Shown here: in pieces, positions 19,225 through 30,089 of the stretch
Position numbering within the stretch: position 1 is the stretch's first letter
How the letters are laid out: every line of letters begins with the position of its first letter
Source: Nitrospira sp.
GTDB lineage: Bacteria > Nitrospirota > Nitrospiria > Nitrospirales > Nitrospiraceae
Assembly (NCBI GenBank): GCA_023248215.1
Contig: JAHFEW010000009.1
Span: 1-64,000, forward strand
Direction: 5' to 3'
DNA length: 64,000 nt
The notes under the pieces: generated by a model
Told to the model about the DNA's origin: nothing
The model's database searches: none
Seen by the model: only the letters and a program-made list of their open reading frames with translations
Program-made: the position numbers and the translations under genes

Positions 19225-19743
19225 ATGAATGAAGCGGGAGCAGTGTCTGCAGGCAAGCCCTCGGTGAAACGTGCTGAGGCTCTGAACCTGCGTGTGCAGG
19301 AAGTCGCGGCTCCTATTTTACAGTCTCATGGTCTGGAATTGGTCGAGGCGGTCTGTGTCGGCCAAGGCCCGCGGACTGTAATCCGTGTCTTTATCGACAA
19401 ACCAGGAGGGATCACGCTGACAGATTGTGAGCAGGCGCATCGTTCGCTGAGCCCGGCGCTCGATGTGATTGACCCCTTCCCTCATGCCTACACCCTGGAA
19501 GTATCGTCGCCGGGCCTGGATCGTCCATTGCGGGGGGCGCAAGACTATCGGCGACTGATCGGGCAGCCGGTGAATCTCAAGTTACGCGAGCCGATTCAGG
19601 CACAATGGCGGCTCATCGGAACAGTCGTAGACGTTGAAGACCGTGCCGTGACGCTCGCGGTTCAACAAAAAAAAGCAACGGAAACCGTCCGGATTGAATT
19701 TGATCAGATCGCCTTGGCGCGTCGGAAGGTGGAGTTTTCTTAA
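19225..19743 (+). CDS. rimP: Ribosome maturation factor RimP
   Basis: LGLELVEAV-like segment, EVSSPGLDRPL motif; precedes nusA. Confidence 0.93.
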   Translation: MNEAGAVSAGKPSVKRAEALNLRVQEVAAPILQSHGLELVEAVCVGQGPRTVIRVFIDKPGGITLTDCEQAHRSLSPALDVIDPFPHAYTLEVSSPGLDRPLRGAQDYRRLIGQPVNLKLREPIQAQWRLIGTVVDVEDRAVTLAVQQKKATETVRIEFDQIALARRKVEFS

Positions 19744-19788
19744 CAGCAGGAAATGCCGGGGTGGTGTGTTAATCATGAGGTGTGAGCT

Positions 19789-20928
19789 ATGAACCGAGAA
19801 TTGATCGCAGTCATTGATGAAATCGGTCGTCAAAAAGGGATCGATAAGGCCAGGGTCATTGGCGCGATCGAGTCGGCACTTCAAACCGCTGCGAAGAAAC
19901 GATTCGGCCAGGCCGAAAACATCCAAGTAGAAATTGATGGCAAAACCGGCGAGATCTCGGTCGTCTCGAAGAAGATCATTGTCGATACGGTAGCGAATCC
20001 GAAAGCCGAGATTTCTCTGAAGGAAGCGCGCCTTTATGACGAAGGCGCAGAGGTCGGCGATGAGATCGGCTCCCTGATCGAAATGGACGAACTGGGCCGC
20101 ATCGCTGCCCAAACGGCTAAGCAGGTCATTTTTCAGAAGGTGCGAGAGGCTGAATGGGAAGCGGTTCAGAAAGAGTACTCGACCCGCCAAGGTGATCTGG
20201 TCAATGGAATTATTCTCGGCATGGAACGGCGAAATTTCTTGGTGGATCTCGGCAAGACCGAGGCGATTCTTCCCATTCAAGAGCAGATTCCACGTGAAAC
20301 CTATCGCCGTGGTGATCGGGTGAAGGCGTTGCTCTTGGAGGTGCGTCGCACGCCGAAGGATGTGCAGGTCATCCTCTCGCGTAGCCACCCCCAGTTCGTG
20401 GCGAAGATGTTCGAGCTCGAGGTCCCGGAGGTCGGAGAAAAGATTGTCGAGATCAAGTCGATCGTGCGTGAGCCTGGCGATCGAACGAAGATCGCCGTCT
20501 CGTCGCGTGACAAGGCCGTGGACCCGGTGGGGGCCTGTGTCGGCATCAAGGGGTCGCGGGTGCAGGCCGTGGTCCGTGAGTTGCGCGGTGAAAAGATCGA
20601 CATCATCACATGGACGCAAGATCCGCGCGTCTTTATTGCGGAAGCGTTGAATCCTGCCACGATCGAGAAGGTGGGGATCGACGAGGAAAAGAAATCAGCC
20701 TTGGTCGTCGTGGCGGATTCGCAATTGTCCCTGGCGATCGGGAAGAACGGGCAAAATGTGCGGCTTGCCGCGCGGTTGACCGGCTGGAAGATCGACATCA
20801 TCAGCGCGACGGAATATGAGAAGGAAAAGGCTGAGCGGGATCGGGATATTAAGGCGGCCCTGGCGGAAGAGACCGAGGCACAGCGCCAGCAGGATGAAGC
20901 GCGGGCTGCGGCGCAACAGACGGACTGA
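19789..20928 (+). CDS. nusA: Transcription termination/antitermination protein NusA
   Basis: S1 and KH domains (DPVGACVGIKGSRVQAVVRELRGEKIDII; LAIGKNGQNVRLAARLTGWKIDI). Confidence 0.97.
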   Translation: MNRELIAVIDEIGRQKGIDKARVIGAIESALQTAAKKRFGQAENIQVEIDGKTGEISVVSKKIIVDTVANPKAEISLKEARLYDEGAEVGDEIGSLIEMDELGRIAAQTAKQVIFQKVREAEWEAVQKEYSTRQGDLVNGIILGMERRNFLVDLGKTEAILPIQEQIPRETYRRGDRVKALLLEVRRTPKDVQVILSRSHPQFVAKMFELEVPEVGEKIVEIKSIVREPGDRTKIAVSSRDKAVDPVGACVGIKGSRVQAVVRELRGEKIDIITWTQDPRVFIAEALNPATIEKVGIDEEKKSALVVVADSQLSLAIGKNGQNVRLAARLTGWKIDIISATEYEKEKAERDRDIKAALAEETEAQRQQDEARAAAQQTD

Positions 20929-20991
20929 AGCGGCTCAACATTCATGGGCTGAATGGCAATTATCTAAGCGGGTGGAGCTAAGCGGTACTGT

Positions 20992-23583
20992 ATGCGGGTG
21001 TACGAATTAGCAAAGCAGCTGGGGATGGAAAATCGGGAGTTGATTCCTGAACTGAAACGGCTCGGGATTCCGGTGGCGTCCCACAGCAGCGCCTTGGATG
21101 AAGATTCAGTTCGAATTGTGCTGGGGAAGCTGGGTGCGAAGGCACGGGCCAGTGAAGCCGCCTCCGGTGGCCACGATGTCAAGAAAGGGCTTCGCTCGCC
21201 GAAAGAATCCGGCGCGTCTCATGAGAGGGCGCATGCGGTGACGCATGAAGAGCCTCAGAAGCCCGACAAGAAACGTATTCTCATTAAGAAGAAAAGAGAG
21301 GAAGGCGCTGAAGATAGCGTAGCGCCTCTCGCGGCGGCAGAAGCCGCTTTTGCAACCGTGCCTCCTGCTGTGTCGTCTGGAGCGGATGCGGCAATCGTCG
21401 CGCCAACCGCCGGTCACGGGGTTGAAGCGATGGCGACAGTCCCATCTGAGCCTGCTCCATTCGAGGAATCAGTGGCCCAGCCGTCCGTTGTGACGGTCCC
21501 GGCGGAATCGCCGGTCAAGCCGGGTCAGACGCCTTTACTCGATGCGCTCGCCGCGGCGAAGAAGAAGAGTGCGTCTGCGGAGGCGCTGGAAAGTGAAGCG
21601 GCTGCGCGCGAGAAGTTGAAAAAGGCCAAGAAGGCTCCCCGGACGCGGGAGGAAGACGAAGCAAAGTTTAAGAACGACGCCACCCGATGGGGAGATCTGC
21701 GGGCTATCCCGGTGCAGCGTCGTGAAGACCGGTCCAGACATATTCACCATGCGTCGCCAACGGAAGTTACCAAGCCGAGAAAGAAAAGCGTGAAACTGAG
21801 CGCAGGAGTGAGCGTCAAAGAATTTGCGGAACTCATCGGTCAGCGTCCGGCAGACATTGTGAGAAAGCTGATGGAGATGGGGCAGATGGTGACCTTCAAT
21901 CAGTCGATCAATCTCGAAGCAGCCTCGTTGATTGCTGAAGAGTATGGCACCAGGGTGGAGGTATCGACGGAAAAGGTCGGCGAGGCGCTGCTTGAAGAGG
22001 CTGCGCAATCAACTGGTGAGGAGCATGCCGTGTTGCGGCCGCCGGTCGTGACGATTATGGGGCATGTCGATCACGGGAAAACCTCCCTGCTTGATGCCAT
22101 TCGTGAAACGAAGGTGGCGGAGGGCGAGGCCGGAGGCATCACACAGCATATCGGCGCATATATTGTTGGCGTTCGCGGCAAACAAGTGACCTTTCTCGAT
22201 ACGCCGGGCCACGAAGCCTTCACGGCTATGCGCGCACGGGGAGCGAAGGCGACGGACATCGTAATTCTGGTCGTCGCCGCCGACGACGGCGTCATGCCGC
22301 AAACGGTTGAGGCCATTCATCATGCAAAGGCCGCAGGCGTGCCGCTCATCGTGGCCATCAATAAGGTCGATAAGCCTGGATCCAATGTCGATCGTGTTAA
22401 GAATGCCTTGACCGAGCATGGGTTGATTCCTGAACCCTGGGGTGGGGACACCATCATGGTCGAAGTGTCCGCCAAGCAGCGGACCGGGCTGGATCAACTC
22501 CTGGAAATGGTGCTATTGCAGGCAGAGGTGCTGGAGCTAAAAGCGGATCCCTCACGCATGGCCAAGGGGCTGGTGATCGAAGCGAAGCTGGACCGCGGCC
22601 GCGGACCGGTTGCCACGGTTCTGGTGCAGAGCGGGACCCTGCATGTCGGGGATGCCTTTGTGGTGGGAACCTTCAGCGGGCGTGTCAGGGCGCTGGTCAC
22701 GGATACGGGCAGTAAAGTGTCCGAGGCGGGGCCGTCGGTTCCTGTCGAAGTCATCGGATTGCCGGGCGTGCCGGGTGCCGGAGATCTGTTCACCATTGTG
22801 AAAGATGAACGCGTCGCTCGCGAGATTGCCCAGGAGCGGGCCATGAAGCAGCGTGCCGCAGATCTGGCCGGGCCGGCGAAAATCAGCTTGGACGATCTGT
22901 TTGCCAAGATTCAGGAAGGCAATGTCAAAGAGTTGCCCATCGTCATCAAGGCCGATGTGCAGGGTTCGGCTGAAGCCTTGGCTTCTGCGGTGGAAAAGAT
23001 GCCGGTTGGAGCCGTGAAATTGCGTGTCATGCACAGTGGGGTGGGGGGTATTACCGAAACGGATATTCTGTTGGCGGCGGCCTCCAAAGCGATCGTGATC
23101 GGTTTCAATATCCGTCCGGAGCCGAAGGCGGCTGCGCTGGCTGAGCGTGAAGGCGTCGATGTGCGCCTCTACAGCATCATTTACGATGCGCTGAACGATA
23201 TCCGCGCGGCCATGGAAGGGTTGCTTGAGCCGATGCTCAAGGAGCGCGTGCTTGGCCGAGCTGAGGTCCGGCAGATGTTTACGATTCCGAAAGCCGGCCT
23301 CGTGGCGGGTTGCTACGTGGTGGATGGGATTATATCCCGGACCAGTGTCGGGGTACGGGTGATTCGGGATAACGTGGTGGTCTACGAAGGCAAGCTTGGG
23401 TCGCTCCGGCGGTTCAAGGACGATGTGCGAGAAGTGCAGCAGGGGTATGAGTGCGGCATCACGGTAGAGAATTTTAATGACCTTAAATCCGGAGACATTA
23501 TCGAAGCCTATGTCTTCGATAAGATTGCCGCCAAGCTTGAGCCGGTCAACCGAGGTGCGTCTCCGCAAAGTCATCGGGCATGA
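20992..23583 (+). CDS. infB: Translation initiation factor IF-2
   Basis: [37 protein letters not shown]; 863 aa. Confidence 0.98.
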   Translation: MRVYELAKQLGMENRELIPELKRLGIPVASHSSALDEDSVRIVLGKLGAKARASEAASGGHDVKKGLRSPKESGASHERAHAVTHEEPQKPDKKRILIKKKREEGAEDSVAPLAAAEAAFATVPPAVSSGADAAIVAPTAGHGVEAMATVPSEPAPFEESVAQPSVVTVPAESPVKPGQTPLLDALAAAKKKSASAEALESEAAAREKLKKAKKAPRTREEDEAKFKNDATRWGDLRAIPVQRREDRSRHIHHASPTEVTKPRKKSVKLSAGVSVKEFAELIGQRPADIVRKLMEMGQMVTFNQSINLEAASLIAEEYGTRVEVSTEKVGEALLEEAAQSTGEEHAVLRPPVVTIMGHVDHGKTSLLDAIRETKVAEGEAGGITQHIGAYIVGVRGKQVTFLDTPGHEAFTAMRARGAKATDIVILVVAADDGVMPQTVEAIHHAKAAGVPLIVAINKVDKPGSNVDRVKNALTEHGLIPEPWGGDTIMVEVSAKQRTGLDQLLEMVLLQAEVLELKADPSRMAKGLVIEAKLDRGRGPVATVLVQSGTLHVGDAFVVGTFSGRVRALVTDTGSKVSEAGPSVPVEVIGLPGVPGAGDLFTIVKDERVAREIAQERAMKQRAADLAGPAKISLDDLFAKIQEGNVKELPIVIKADVQGSAEALASAVEKMPVGAVKLRVMHSGVGGITETDILLAAASKAIVIGFNIRPEPKAAALAEREGVDVRLYSIIYDALNDIRAAMEGLLEPMLKERVLGRAEVRQMFTIPKAGLVAGCYVVDGIISRTSVGVRVIRDNVVVYEGKLGSLRRFKDDVREVQQGYECGITVENFNDLKSGDIIEAYVFDKIAAKLEPVNRGASPQSHRA

Positions 23584-23861
23584 TCGTGGGGCTCTGCACG
23601 GTGGAGTTGTTCATTCCCGACGGTCATTCCTTGAAAGACAAGCGCCGGGTTCTGCAAAGCGTGAAAAGCCGGGTACGGGACAAGTTCAATGTCTCGGTCG
23701 CTGAGGTTGGAGACCAGGATTTGTGGCAAAAGGCGATTCTCGGTCTGGCGTGCGTGGCCAACGAATCCGCGCATGTGAACCAAGTGCTGGATCAGGCAGT
23801 GAATTTGATTCGGAGTGTGCCCACGATCCAACTTGTACGTTCGCGAATTGAGTTGCTCTAA
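23580..23861 (+). CDS. DUF503 (YlxP-like) protein
   Basis: [43 protein letters not shown]; located between infB and rbfA. Confidence 0.9.
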   Translation: MIVGLCTVELFIPDGHSLKDKRRVLQSVKSRVRDKFNVSVAEVGDQDLWQKAILGLACVANESAHVNQVLDQAVNLIRSVPTIQLVRSRIELL

Positions 23862-23870
23862 GGCGGCGTC

Positions 23871-24269
23871 ATGACCAAATCGACGTATAGCCGGGCCGAT
23901 CGCGTGGCGGATCAGATCCGCATGGAAGTCGCGGACATCGTGATGCGGAAAATTAAAGATCCGCGGGTGCGCTCCGTCACGGTGACCGATGTGGAACTGA
24001 CCAAAGATCTGCGCTTGGCGCGAGTCTACGTGACGACCATGGAACGTAATGACGGTGAGCGGCACGTGTTCGATGGCTTAGCCAAGGCGAGCGGCTTCGT
24101 GCGAGCTGAGTTGGGCCGGCGGCTGGCGTTACGGTATCTGCCTGAGCTGACGTTTATAAAGGATGTGAGTGGCCCCAGAGCCAATCGTGTCTTGGAACTC
24201 TTGGAAGGGCTTCATCGTGACCAAGCCCAAGAAGAGATATTCGACAAGACCCCTCGCAGCGATGCCTAG
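23871..24269 (+). CDS. rbfA: Ribosome-binding factor A
   Basis: RADRVADQIRMEVADIVMRKIKDPRV...VTDVELTKDLRLARVYV. Confidence 0.95.
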   Translation: MTKSTYSRADRVADQIRMEVADIVMRKIKDPRVRSVTVTDVELTKDLRLARVYVTTMERNDGERHVFDGLAKASGFVRAELGRRLALRYLPELTFIKDVSGPRANRVLELLEGLHRDQAQEEIFDKTPRSDA

Positions 24270-24272
24270 CAG

Positions 24273-25304
24273 ATGACGATGATCGCCACGAAAGAACTAC
24301 AGCAGGCCACCGTCCTTCAGGACGGTGTGCTGAATGTCCGCAAGGAAGCGGGGTGGACTTCGCACGACGTGGTCGCTCGGATTCGCGGAAAGTTACGCGG
24401 GATGAAGTTGGGCCATGCCGGCACGCTGGATCCGGCAGCGACCGGCGTTTTGCCGTTGCTCGTGGGGCGTGGGACGCGCATTGCCGAATATTTGCTGGAG
24501 TGGGACAAGACGTATCTGGCAGCTTTGCGACTCGGGGAAACCACCGACACGCAAGATGCCACAGGAGCCGTCCTCCAACGATCGCCGATTGGGTCGATGA
24601 CGGAAGATCGTATCCGCGAAGTCGCGGCAGAGTTTGAAGGACGCATTCAGCAGGTGCCCCCCATGTACTCCGCAGTAAAGGTTGGGGGCGTCCCCTTGTA
24701 TAAGGCCGCACGGGCTGGACGCGACGTCGCGCGCCAGGCCCGCGAGGTGACCGTGTTTCGTCTCGACCTTGTCCGAATTCAGATTCCCGATGTGACATTT
24801 CGGGTGGCCTGCTCCAAGGGGACCTATATCCGGACGCTCTGTGCGGATATCGGCCAAAAGTTGGGAGTCGGTGGCCATATGTCGACGCTGGTTCGCGAGC
24901 GCGTCGGACCGCTGATGGTCGAGCAGGCGTTGACGGTCGATGAAGTGGAGTCGCGGCTGGAGCAGGGCGCGCTTGCTGCGTCGATGCTCACGCTGGACGA
25001 AGCGCTGGCAGGACTTCCGGCCTGCACGGTGGGAGCTGGGACGGCTCGGCGGGTCTTGCATGGAATGCCGGTGTCCCCTTCCGAAGTCCTGGCATGGAAC
25101 GGTTGGCCGTCGGCTTTCCCGGAGGGGTCGAATCGGGCCATCCGTATCAAGGACGAATCGGGACGTCTGCTGGCCATCGGTACGTTGCCGGTAGGCGGGG
25201 ATATCGAGAAGCATGGTCTGAGCGAGCAGCCGATTGCTATTTCGAAAGTATTGGTCACGGAAGAATCACAGGGCGGTAGAATTGCGAATTCAATAGAGGA
25301 GTAG
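24273..25304 (+). CDS. truB: tRNA pseudouridine(55) synthase TruB
   Basis: LKLGHAGTLDPAATGVLPLLVGRGTR; QVPPMYSAVKVGGVPLYKAAR. Confidence 0.97.
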   Translation: MTMIATKELQQATVLQDGVLNVRKEAGWTSHDVVARIRGKLRGMKLGHAGTLDPAATGVLPLLVGRGTRIAEYLLEWDKTYLAALRLGETTDTQDATGAVLQRSPIGSMTEDRIREVAAEFEGRIQQVPPMYSAVKVGGVPLYKAARAGRDVARQAREVTVFRLDLVRIQIPDVTFRVACSKGTYIRTLCADIGQKLGVGGHMSTLVRERVGPLMVEQALTVDEVESRLEQGALAASMLTLDEALAGLPACTVGAGTARRVLHGMPVSPSEVLAWNGWPSAFPEGSNRAIRIKDESGRLLAIGTLPVGGDIEKHGLSEQPIAISKVLVTEESQGGRIANSIEE

Positions 25305-25310
25305 AGACGT

Positions 25311-25580
25311 ATGGCACTCGTGAAAGAAGTGAAAACGGAATTGGTGAAGAGCTTTCAGCAGCATGATAAGGACACCGGCTCGCCGGAAGTGCAAATCGCC
25401 ATTCTGACGAACCGGATTACTTATCTGACGGACCATTTCAAGCTGCACAAGAAGGACCACCATTCTAGGCGCGGGCTGTTGACGCTGGTGGGGCGCCGGC
25501 GGCGGCTGTTGGACTATCTCCGTCATATCGATGAAGCTCGGTATCGTGCGATTTTGGAGCGCCTGGGCATTCGTAAGTAG
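25311..25580 (+). CDS. rpsO: 30S ribosomal protein S15
   Basis: [37 protein letters not shown]. Confidence 0.98.
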   Translation: MALVKEVKTELVKSFQQHDKDTGSPEVQIAILTNRITYLTDHFKLHKKDHHSRRGLLTLVGRRRRLLDYLRHIDEARYRAILERLGIRK

Positions 25581-25591
25581 TCGTGTGAACG

Positions 25592-25625
25592 AGTCGGCTG
25601 CCATCATCCTGGGTGGTGGCCGACT
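25592..25625 (+). promoter_or_regulatory. rpsO-pnp intergenic RNA hairpin
   Basis: Nested pairing agtcg/cgact and gccatcatc/ggtggtggc (with G-U pairs) just after the rpsO stop. Confidence 0.5.
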
Positions 25626-25768
25626 ATCGTCCTCGCAGGTGAACACTGACATAGGCTCACCTCGTTCATGGTGAATGAAGCGGGAAGAATGGCGACCTGA
25701 TCGAGTGGCCATTTCGATTGAGCGTATCTCTGTGGGCATCTGTGGGACTTAACTGAAGGAGACCATAG

Positions 25769-27886
25769 ATGAAACATATTGTAGACATTGAGTTAGCGGG
25801 CCGCCGCTTGACGCTGGAGACCGGTCGTATTGCGAAACAAGCAGACGGCGCGATCTGGGCGACCTATGGCGACACCGTCGTGCTGGCGACGGCCGTGGCG
25901 TCCCAAACTGCCAAGCCCGGTGTGGATTTTCTTCCGTTGACTGTGGATTACCAGGAAAAGACCTACGCGGCGGGCAAGATTCCCGGCGGCTACTTCAAGC
26001 GTGAAGGTCGCCCGTCTGAACGGGAAGTGCTCACCAGCCGGCTGATCGATCGGCCGCTTCGGCCCCTCTTTCCGGAAGGTTATTATTTCGAAACCCAGGT
26101 TATCGCATCGGTGTTGTCCGCCGATAAGACCGGCGTGTCTGATGTCATCGGCATCATCGCGGCCTCCGCGGCGCTGGCGATTTCGTCGATTCCGTTCAAC
26201 GGTCCGATTGCAGGCGTCAAGATTGGCCGCGTCAACGGGCAGTTCGTGGTAAATCCGGACTTAGAGGTCTTGGAAACGAGCGATCTCCATCTTGTGGTGG
26301 CCGGGACTGCGGATGCGGTGATGATGGTCGAAGCCGGGGCGAATGAATTGCCCGAAGCAACTATGCTGGAAGCCATCGAATTGGCGCACAGCGAAATCAA
26401 AAAAATCGTGGCGAAGATCGAAGAGTTGCGCGGGCTGGCCGGCAAGCCGAAGCGAGTCGTGGCGCAGGAGCCTATCGATGCAGCGCTGACGGCACAGGTG
26501 CGTGGGTTAGTGGCTGGCCCGATCCGCGAAGCGATCCTCATTCCCAATAAGAGCGCGCGGCAGGAACGTCTGGATCAGGTATTGGCGGAGACGATCGCGA
26601 AGCTCAAGTCGGACGAGCCGAACCGGGACCGGCACGTGAAGATCATTTTTCACGGCCTGGAATATACGGAAGTGCGCAACATGATTCTCGAAAAGCGGGT
26701 GCGTGCCGATGGCCGTGGCCCGGCGGACATTCGTCCGATCACTTGTGAAGTGGGCGTGCTGCCGCGGGCACACGGATCCGCCGTCTTTACGCGTGGTGAG
26801 ACACAGAGTTTGGCGGTAGTGACGCTCGGCACGACTGATGACGAGCAGCGGATCGATGCCTTGGAGGGCGAGTACATGCGCACCTTCATGTTGCATTATA
26901 ATTTTCCGCCCTTCAGTGTCGGCGAAGCGCGGCCGCTCCGGTCGCCGGGGCGTCGCGAGGTCGGACATGGGGCTCTCGCGGAGCGAGCGCTGAAATCTGT
27001 CATTCCCACTAAGGATAAGTTCCCGTATACGCTGCGGATTGTGTCGGAAATTCTGGAGTCGAACGGATCGTCCTCCATGGCCACAGTTTGCGGCGGTACG
27101 TTGGCGCTGCTGGACGCGGGTGTCCCAATCAAGGAACCGGTGGCGGGCATTGCCATGGGATTGATCAAGGAAGGGGACCAGGTGTTGGTCCTGTCCGACA
27201 TTCTCGGGCTGGAGGACCATCTGGGGGATATGGATTTCAAGGTGACGGGGACTAAGAATGGTGTCACCGCACTCCAGATGGACATTAAGATCGGGGGAAT
27301 TACGTCGGCGCTGATGCGGGAGGCCCTGGCTCAGGCGAAAGCCGGCCGGCTGCATATCCTCGAACGTATGGCCCAAGCGTTGAATACGCCTCGCACCAAG
27401 CTGTCCGCCTTCGCGCCGCGGATATTCCCGATGAAGATCAAGCAGGACAAAATTCGCGACGTTATCGGTCCGGGTGGAAAAATGATCCGCAGCATCATCG
27501 CGGAGACCGGTGTGAAGATCAATGTCGAAGACACGGGGGATGTCACAATTGCCTCCTCGGACGAGGCGTCAGCGCAGAAGGCCATCGATATGATCAAACG
27601 CCTGACTGAGGAAGTTGAAGTCGGCAAGATTTATCTTGGCACGGTTCGGAAGATCATGGATTTCGGCGCCTTCGTCGAGGTCCTTCCCGGCACAGATGGG
27701 TTGGTGCATATCTCCCAACTGGCCCATCATCGGGTCAAGGCGGTGACCGACGAGGTGTCCGAAGGCGACCAAGTCATGGTGAAGGTGCTGGAAATCGATA
27801 AACAAGGGAAGATTCGTCTGAGCCGGAAGGAAGCGATGCCGGCGCCAGCCGGCTCTCCTGCCACCGAGCCCACGCCAGCAGGATAA
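25769..27886 (+). CDS. pnp: Polyribonucleotide nucleotidyltransferase
   Basis: PNPase core, C-terminal KH (IGPGGKMIRSIIAETGVKINVEDTG) and S1 domain; 705 aa. Confidence 0.98.
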   Translation: MKHIVDIELAGRRLTLETGRIAKQADGAIWATYGDTVVLATAVASQTAKPGVDFLPLTVDYQEKTYAAGKIPGGYFKREGRPSEREVLTSRLIDRPLRPLFPEGYYFETQVIASVLSADKTGVSDVIGIIAASAALAISSIPFNGPIAGVKIGRVNGQFVVNPDLEVLETSDLHLVVAGTADAVMMVEAGANELPEATMLEAIELAHSEIKKIVAKIEELRGLAGKPKRVVAQEPIDAALTAQVRGLVAGPIREAILIPNKSARQERLDQVLAETIAKLKSDEPNRDRHVKIIFHGLEYTEVRNMILEKRVRADGRGPADIRPITCEVGVLPRAHGSAVFTRGETQSLAVVTLGTTDDEQRIDALEGEYMRTFMLHYNFPPFSVGEARPLRSPGRREVGHGALAERALKSVIPTKDKFPYTLRIVSEILESNGSSSMATVCGGTLALLDAGVPIKEPVAGIAMGLIKEGDQVLVLSDILGLEDHLGDMDFKVTGTKNGVTALQMDIKIGGITSALMREALAQAKAGRLHILERMAQALNTPRTKLSAFAPRIFPMKIKQDKIRDVIGPGGKMIRSIIAETGVKINVEDTGDVTIASSDEASAQKAIDMIKRLTEEVEVGKIYLGTVRKIMDFGAFVEVLPGTDGLVHISQLAHHRVKAVTDEVSEGDQVMVKVLEIDKQGKIRLSRKEAMPAPAGSPATEPTPAG

Positions 27887-27892
27887 TCGATC

Positions 27893-29146
27893 GTGTATCG
27901 CAAGATCGTTCTCGATAACCGGCTGCGTATTGTGGCCGAACTGATCCCGACGTTGAAGTCGGTCACGATCGGGATTTGGGTGAACGTTGGGTCCCGCGAC
28001 GAGCAGCGTGGGGAAGAAGGGCTCTCTCACTTCCTCGAGCACATGTTTTTCAAGGGGACGCGAAGCCGGTCGGCGACGCAGATTTCCCGTGAGATCGATG
28101 CGCTGGGCGGGGAAATGAACGCGTTCACCACCCGTGAAACGACCACCTTTTATGTGAAGGTGCTGGACCAGCAGTTAGAAGCCGCCTTGGAGCTCCTCTC
28201 GGATCTGTTCTATCGTTCTCGGTTCGAGTCCAAGGAGGTCGAGAAAGAAAAACAGGTGGTGCTTGAAGAGATCCGCATGGTTCAGGACGATCCGGAGGAT
28301 CTTGTTCAGGAACTCCACATGAAGCACACCCTCGGAAGCCATCCGTTGGGCAGGCCGATCCTCGGTCAGGCTCCGAGGATTCAGGCGCTCGGGCGAAACG
28401 ATTTGCTCGCATACGTCGGGTCCCACTATGATCCGGAGCGAACGGTCGTGGCGGTGGCAGGCAACTTTACCTGGAGACGCTTGGAGCAATTGTTGGCCCG
28501 GTACTTTTCTGGCTCTCACAAAGGGACGCCTATCGTGTCGAGTCGCCGGCCGCCTGAAGTCAGTGGGGGCGTGCTGGTCAAGCGCAAAACGCTTGAGCAG
28601 GTTCATCTCTGTTTGGGGCTTCAAGGTTTAGCTGCCGGTCACAAGGATCGCTACGCTGCCCATGCCCTGAACGGCGTGTTGGGAGGGAGTGTGAGTTCGC
28701 GGCTCTTTCAGGAAGTGCGGGAGAAGCGAGGTCTCGTGTACTCGATCTATTCCTTTCTGTCCACCTATTCCGATGGCGGCATGATCACCGTATATGCGGG
28801 CACGAGACCGAAAGAGGTTCAGCGTGTCGTGGAGGTCGTGTGCCGGGAACTTAAAAAGCTCCGTACGAATGGGATCGATGCGAAGGATCTGGCACGTGTC
28901 AAAAACCAAATGAAGGGCAGCCTGATGCTCAGCTTGGAGAGCTCGCATAGCCGCATGAGCAAGCTGGCAAAAGATGAACTGACGCAAGGCTGCCACGTTT
29001 CACTCGAACAGATGACAACGGAGATCGACCGTGTTACCACCGATCAGGTCTATCGTGTGGCGCAAACCCTACTGGATCAGCGCTGTCTTTCGATTACGGC
29101 GCTCGGACCGATTCCATCCACGAGTCTGCAGTCATTCGCCTCCTAA
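27893..29146 (+). CDS. M16 family zinc peptidase
   Basis: HFLEHMFFKGT inverted zinc motif; 417 aa; follows pnp as in many bacteria. Confidence 0.93.
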   Translation: MYRKIVLDNRLRIVAELIPTLKSVTIGIWVNVGSRDEQRGEEGLSHFLEHMFFKGTRSRSATQISREIDALGGEMNAFTTRETTTFYVKVLDQQLEAALELLSDLFYRSRFESKEVEKEKQVVLEEIRMVQDDPEDLVQELHMKHTLGSHPLGRPILGQAPRIQALGRNDLLAYVGSHYDPERTVVAVAGNFTWRRLEQLLARYFSGSHKGTPIVSSRRPPEVSGGVLVKRKTLEQVHLCLGLQGLAAGHKDRYAAHALNGVLGGSVSSRLFQEVREKRGLVYSIYSFLSTYSDGGMITVYAGTRPKEVQRVVEVVCRELKKLRTNGIDAKDLARVKNQMKGSLMLSLESSHSRMSKLAKDELTQGCHVSLEQMTTEIDRVTTDQVYRVAQTLLDQRCLSITALGPIPSTSLQSFAS

Positions 29147-29298
29147 CCGCACGGAAGTGCGGGAAGGCGGAGGGTGCAACATGCGCGCGGCCTGCCTGAA
29201 TTTAGACTGTGTGACTTTGTGCGTGGAAACGGATAACTATTTGATAACGTAACTGTTTCGTGGCGGGGATTGTGGTGAAAGATCGGCAAAACATTCTC

Positions 29299-29327
29299 TT
29301 GACACGTTTCGGGGATTTCAGTACCAT
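29299..29327 (+). promoter_or_regulatory. Putative sigma70 promoter for the exported-protein pair
   Basis: Perfect TTGACA (29299) - 17 nt - TACCAT (29322), about 195 nt upstream of the 29523 start. Confidence 0.5.
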
Positions 29328-29522
29328 GGCCGCGTTTTCACTGCCCAAGTTTGAATTTATTTCGGCTGCATTACAGGGGAAGGTAAGCAGAGAGAAAGGG
29401 GGTGTCGGTCGCACTTCCTCCTCCTAGCGCGTTCTCTGGATTTTGTTTTTTTTGAACTCTTTTTTCTGGATACTGGGATTTAAAGTTACTCTGGTCATCA
29501 TTTTTCCAAGGAGGGTAGGGTT

Positions 29523-30035
29523 ATGAATAGGGTCGGAATTCTAGCCGCGCTTGCAGTGTCCTCCGTTGTCGGCTTGCTGACCGCCGAGATTTCGGTGGCA
29601 GCTGACGCTCCAGCAGGGGGTGGGGTTAGTGAAGTAACCACAGGCAGTGGAAAGCTCTTCAAGGGTGAAACCACCAACACCTTGAAAGGTCGTGTGTGGT
29701 CGCAGTGGGCGGACAATCCTGATAACGAAATTCTCTTCGGCATTCAGTACTGGAACACGGGCGAGCCGGCTTCCGGTGAGGGCGGTGGACGTTCGTCGAC
29801 GCAAATGGATGTCAAGCCTCCGGATCCATTATTCACTTGCTGTGCCTGGGGCTATACCGGCGGTACGGATAAGAACAATCCCTACTCTGGTTGGTATCAT
29901 GCCGCAACCACGGTTCGCTTGGCCGTCAAGGATAAGAATTTAATGGATCAGATCATCAAGGCATCGCAAGAACTCGTGGCGATGGAAGTGACGCTTGATG
30001 GTCGGACCATTACCGGCTTCAAGCTCTTGAAGTAG
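29523..30035 (+). CDS. Exported protein of unknown function
   Basis: Signal peptide (GILAALAVSSVVGLLTAEISVAAD); strong RBS (aaggagg). Confidence 0.75.
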   Translation: MNRVGILAALAVSSVVGLLTAEISVAADAPAGGGVSEVTTGSGKLFKGETTNTLKGRVWSQWADNPDNEILFGIQYWNTGEPASGEGGGRSSTQMDVKPPDPLFTCCAWGYTGGTDKNNPYSGWYHAATTVRLAVKDKNLMDQIIKASQELVAMEVTLDGRTITGFKLLK

Positions 30036-30089
30036 AATTTATACGCGAGGCGACATTCTTTAGACTCTTTTGTCTTCTTTAAGGAGGAT

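Noticed and set aside
19582-20619. 345 aa minus-strand ORF
   Set aside because: Antisense to nusA; composition is a shadow of high-GC codon usage and no family is recognisable.
22552-23574. 340 aa minus-strand ORF
   Set aside because: Lies fully antisense to the infB coding region.
26507-27376. 289 aa minus-strand ORF
   Set aside because: Antisense to pnp.
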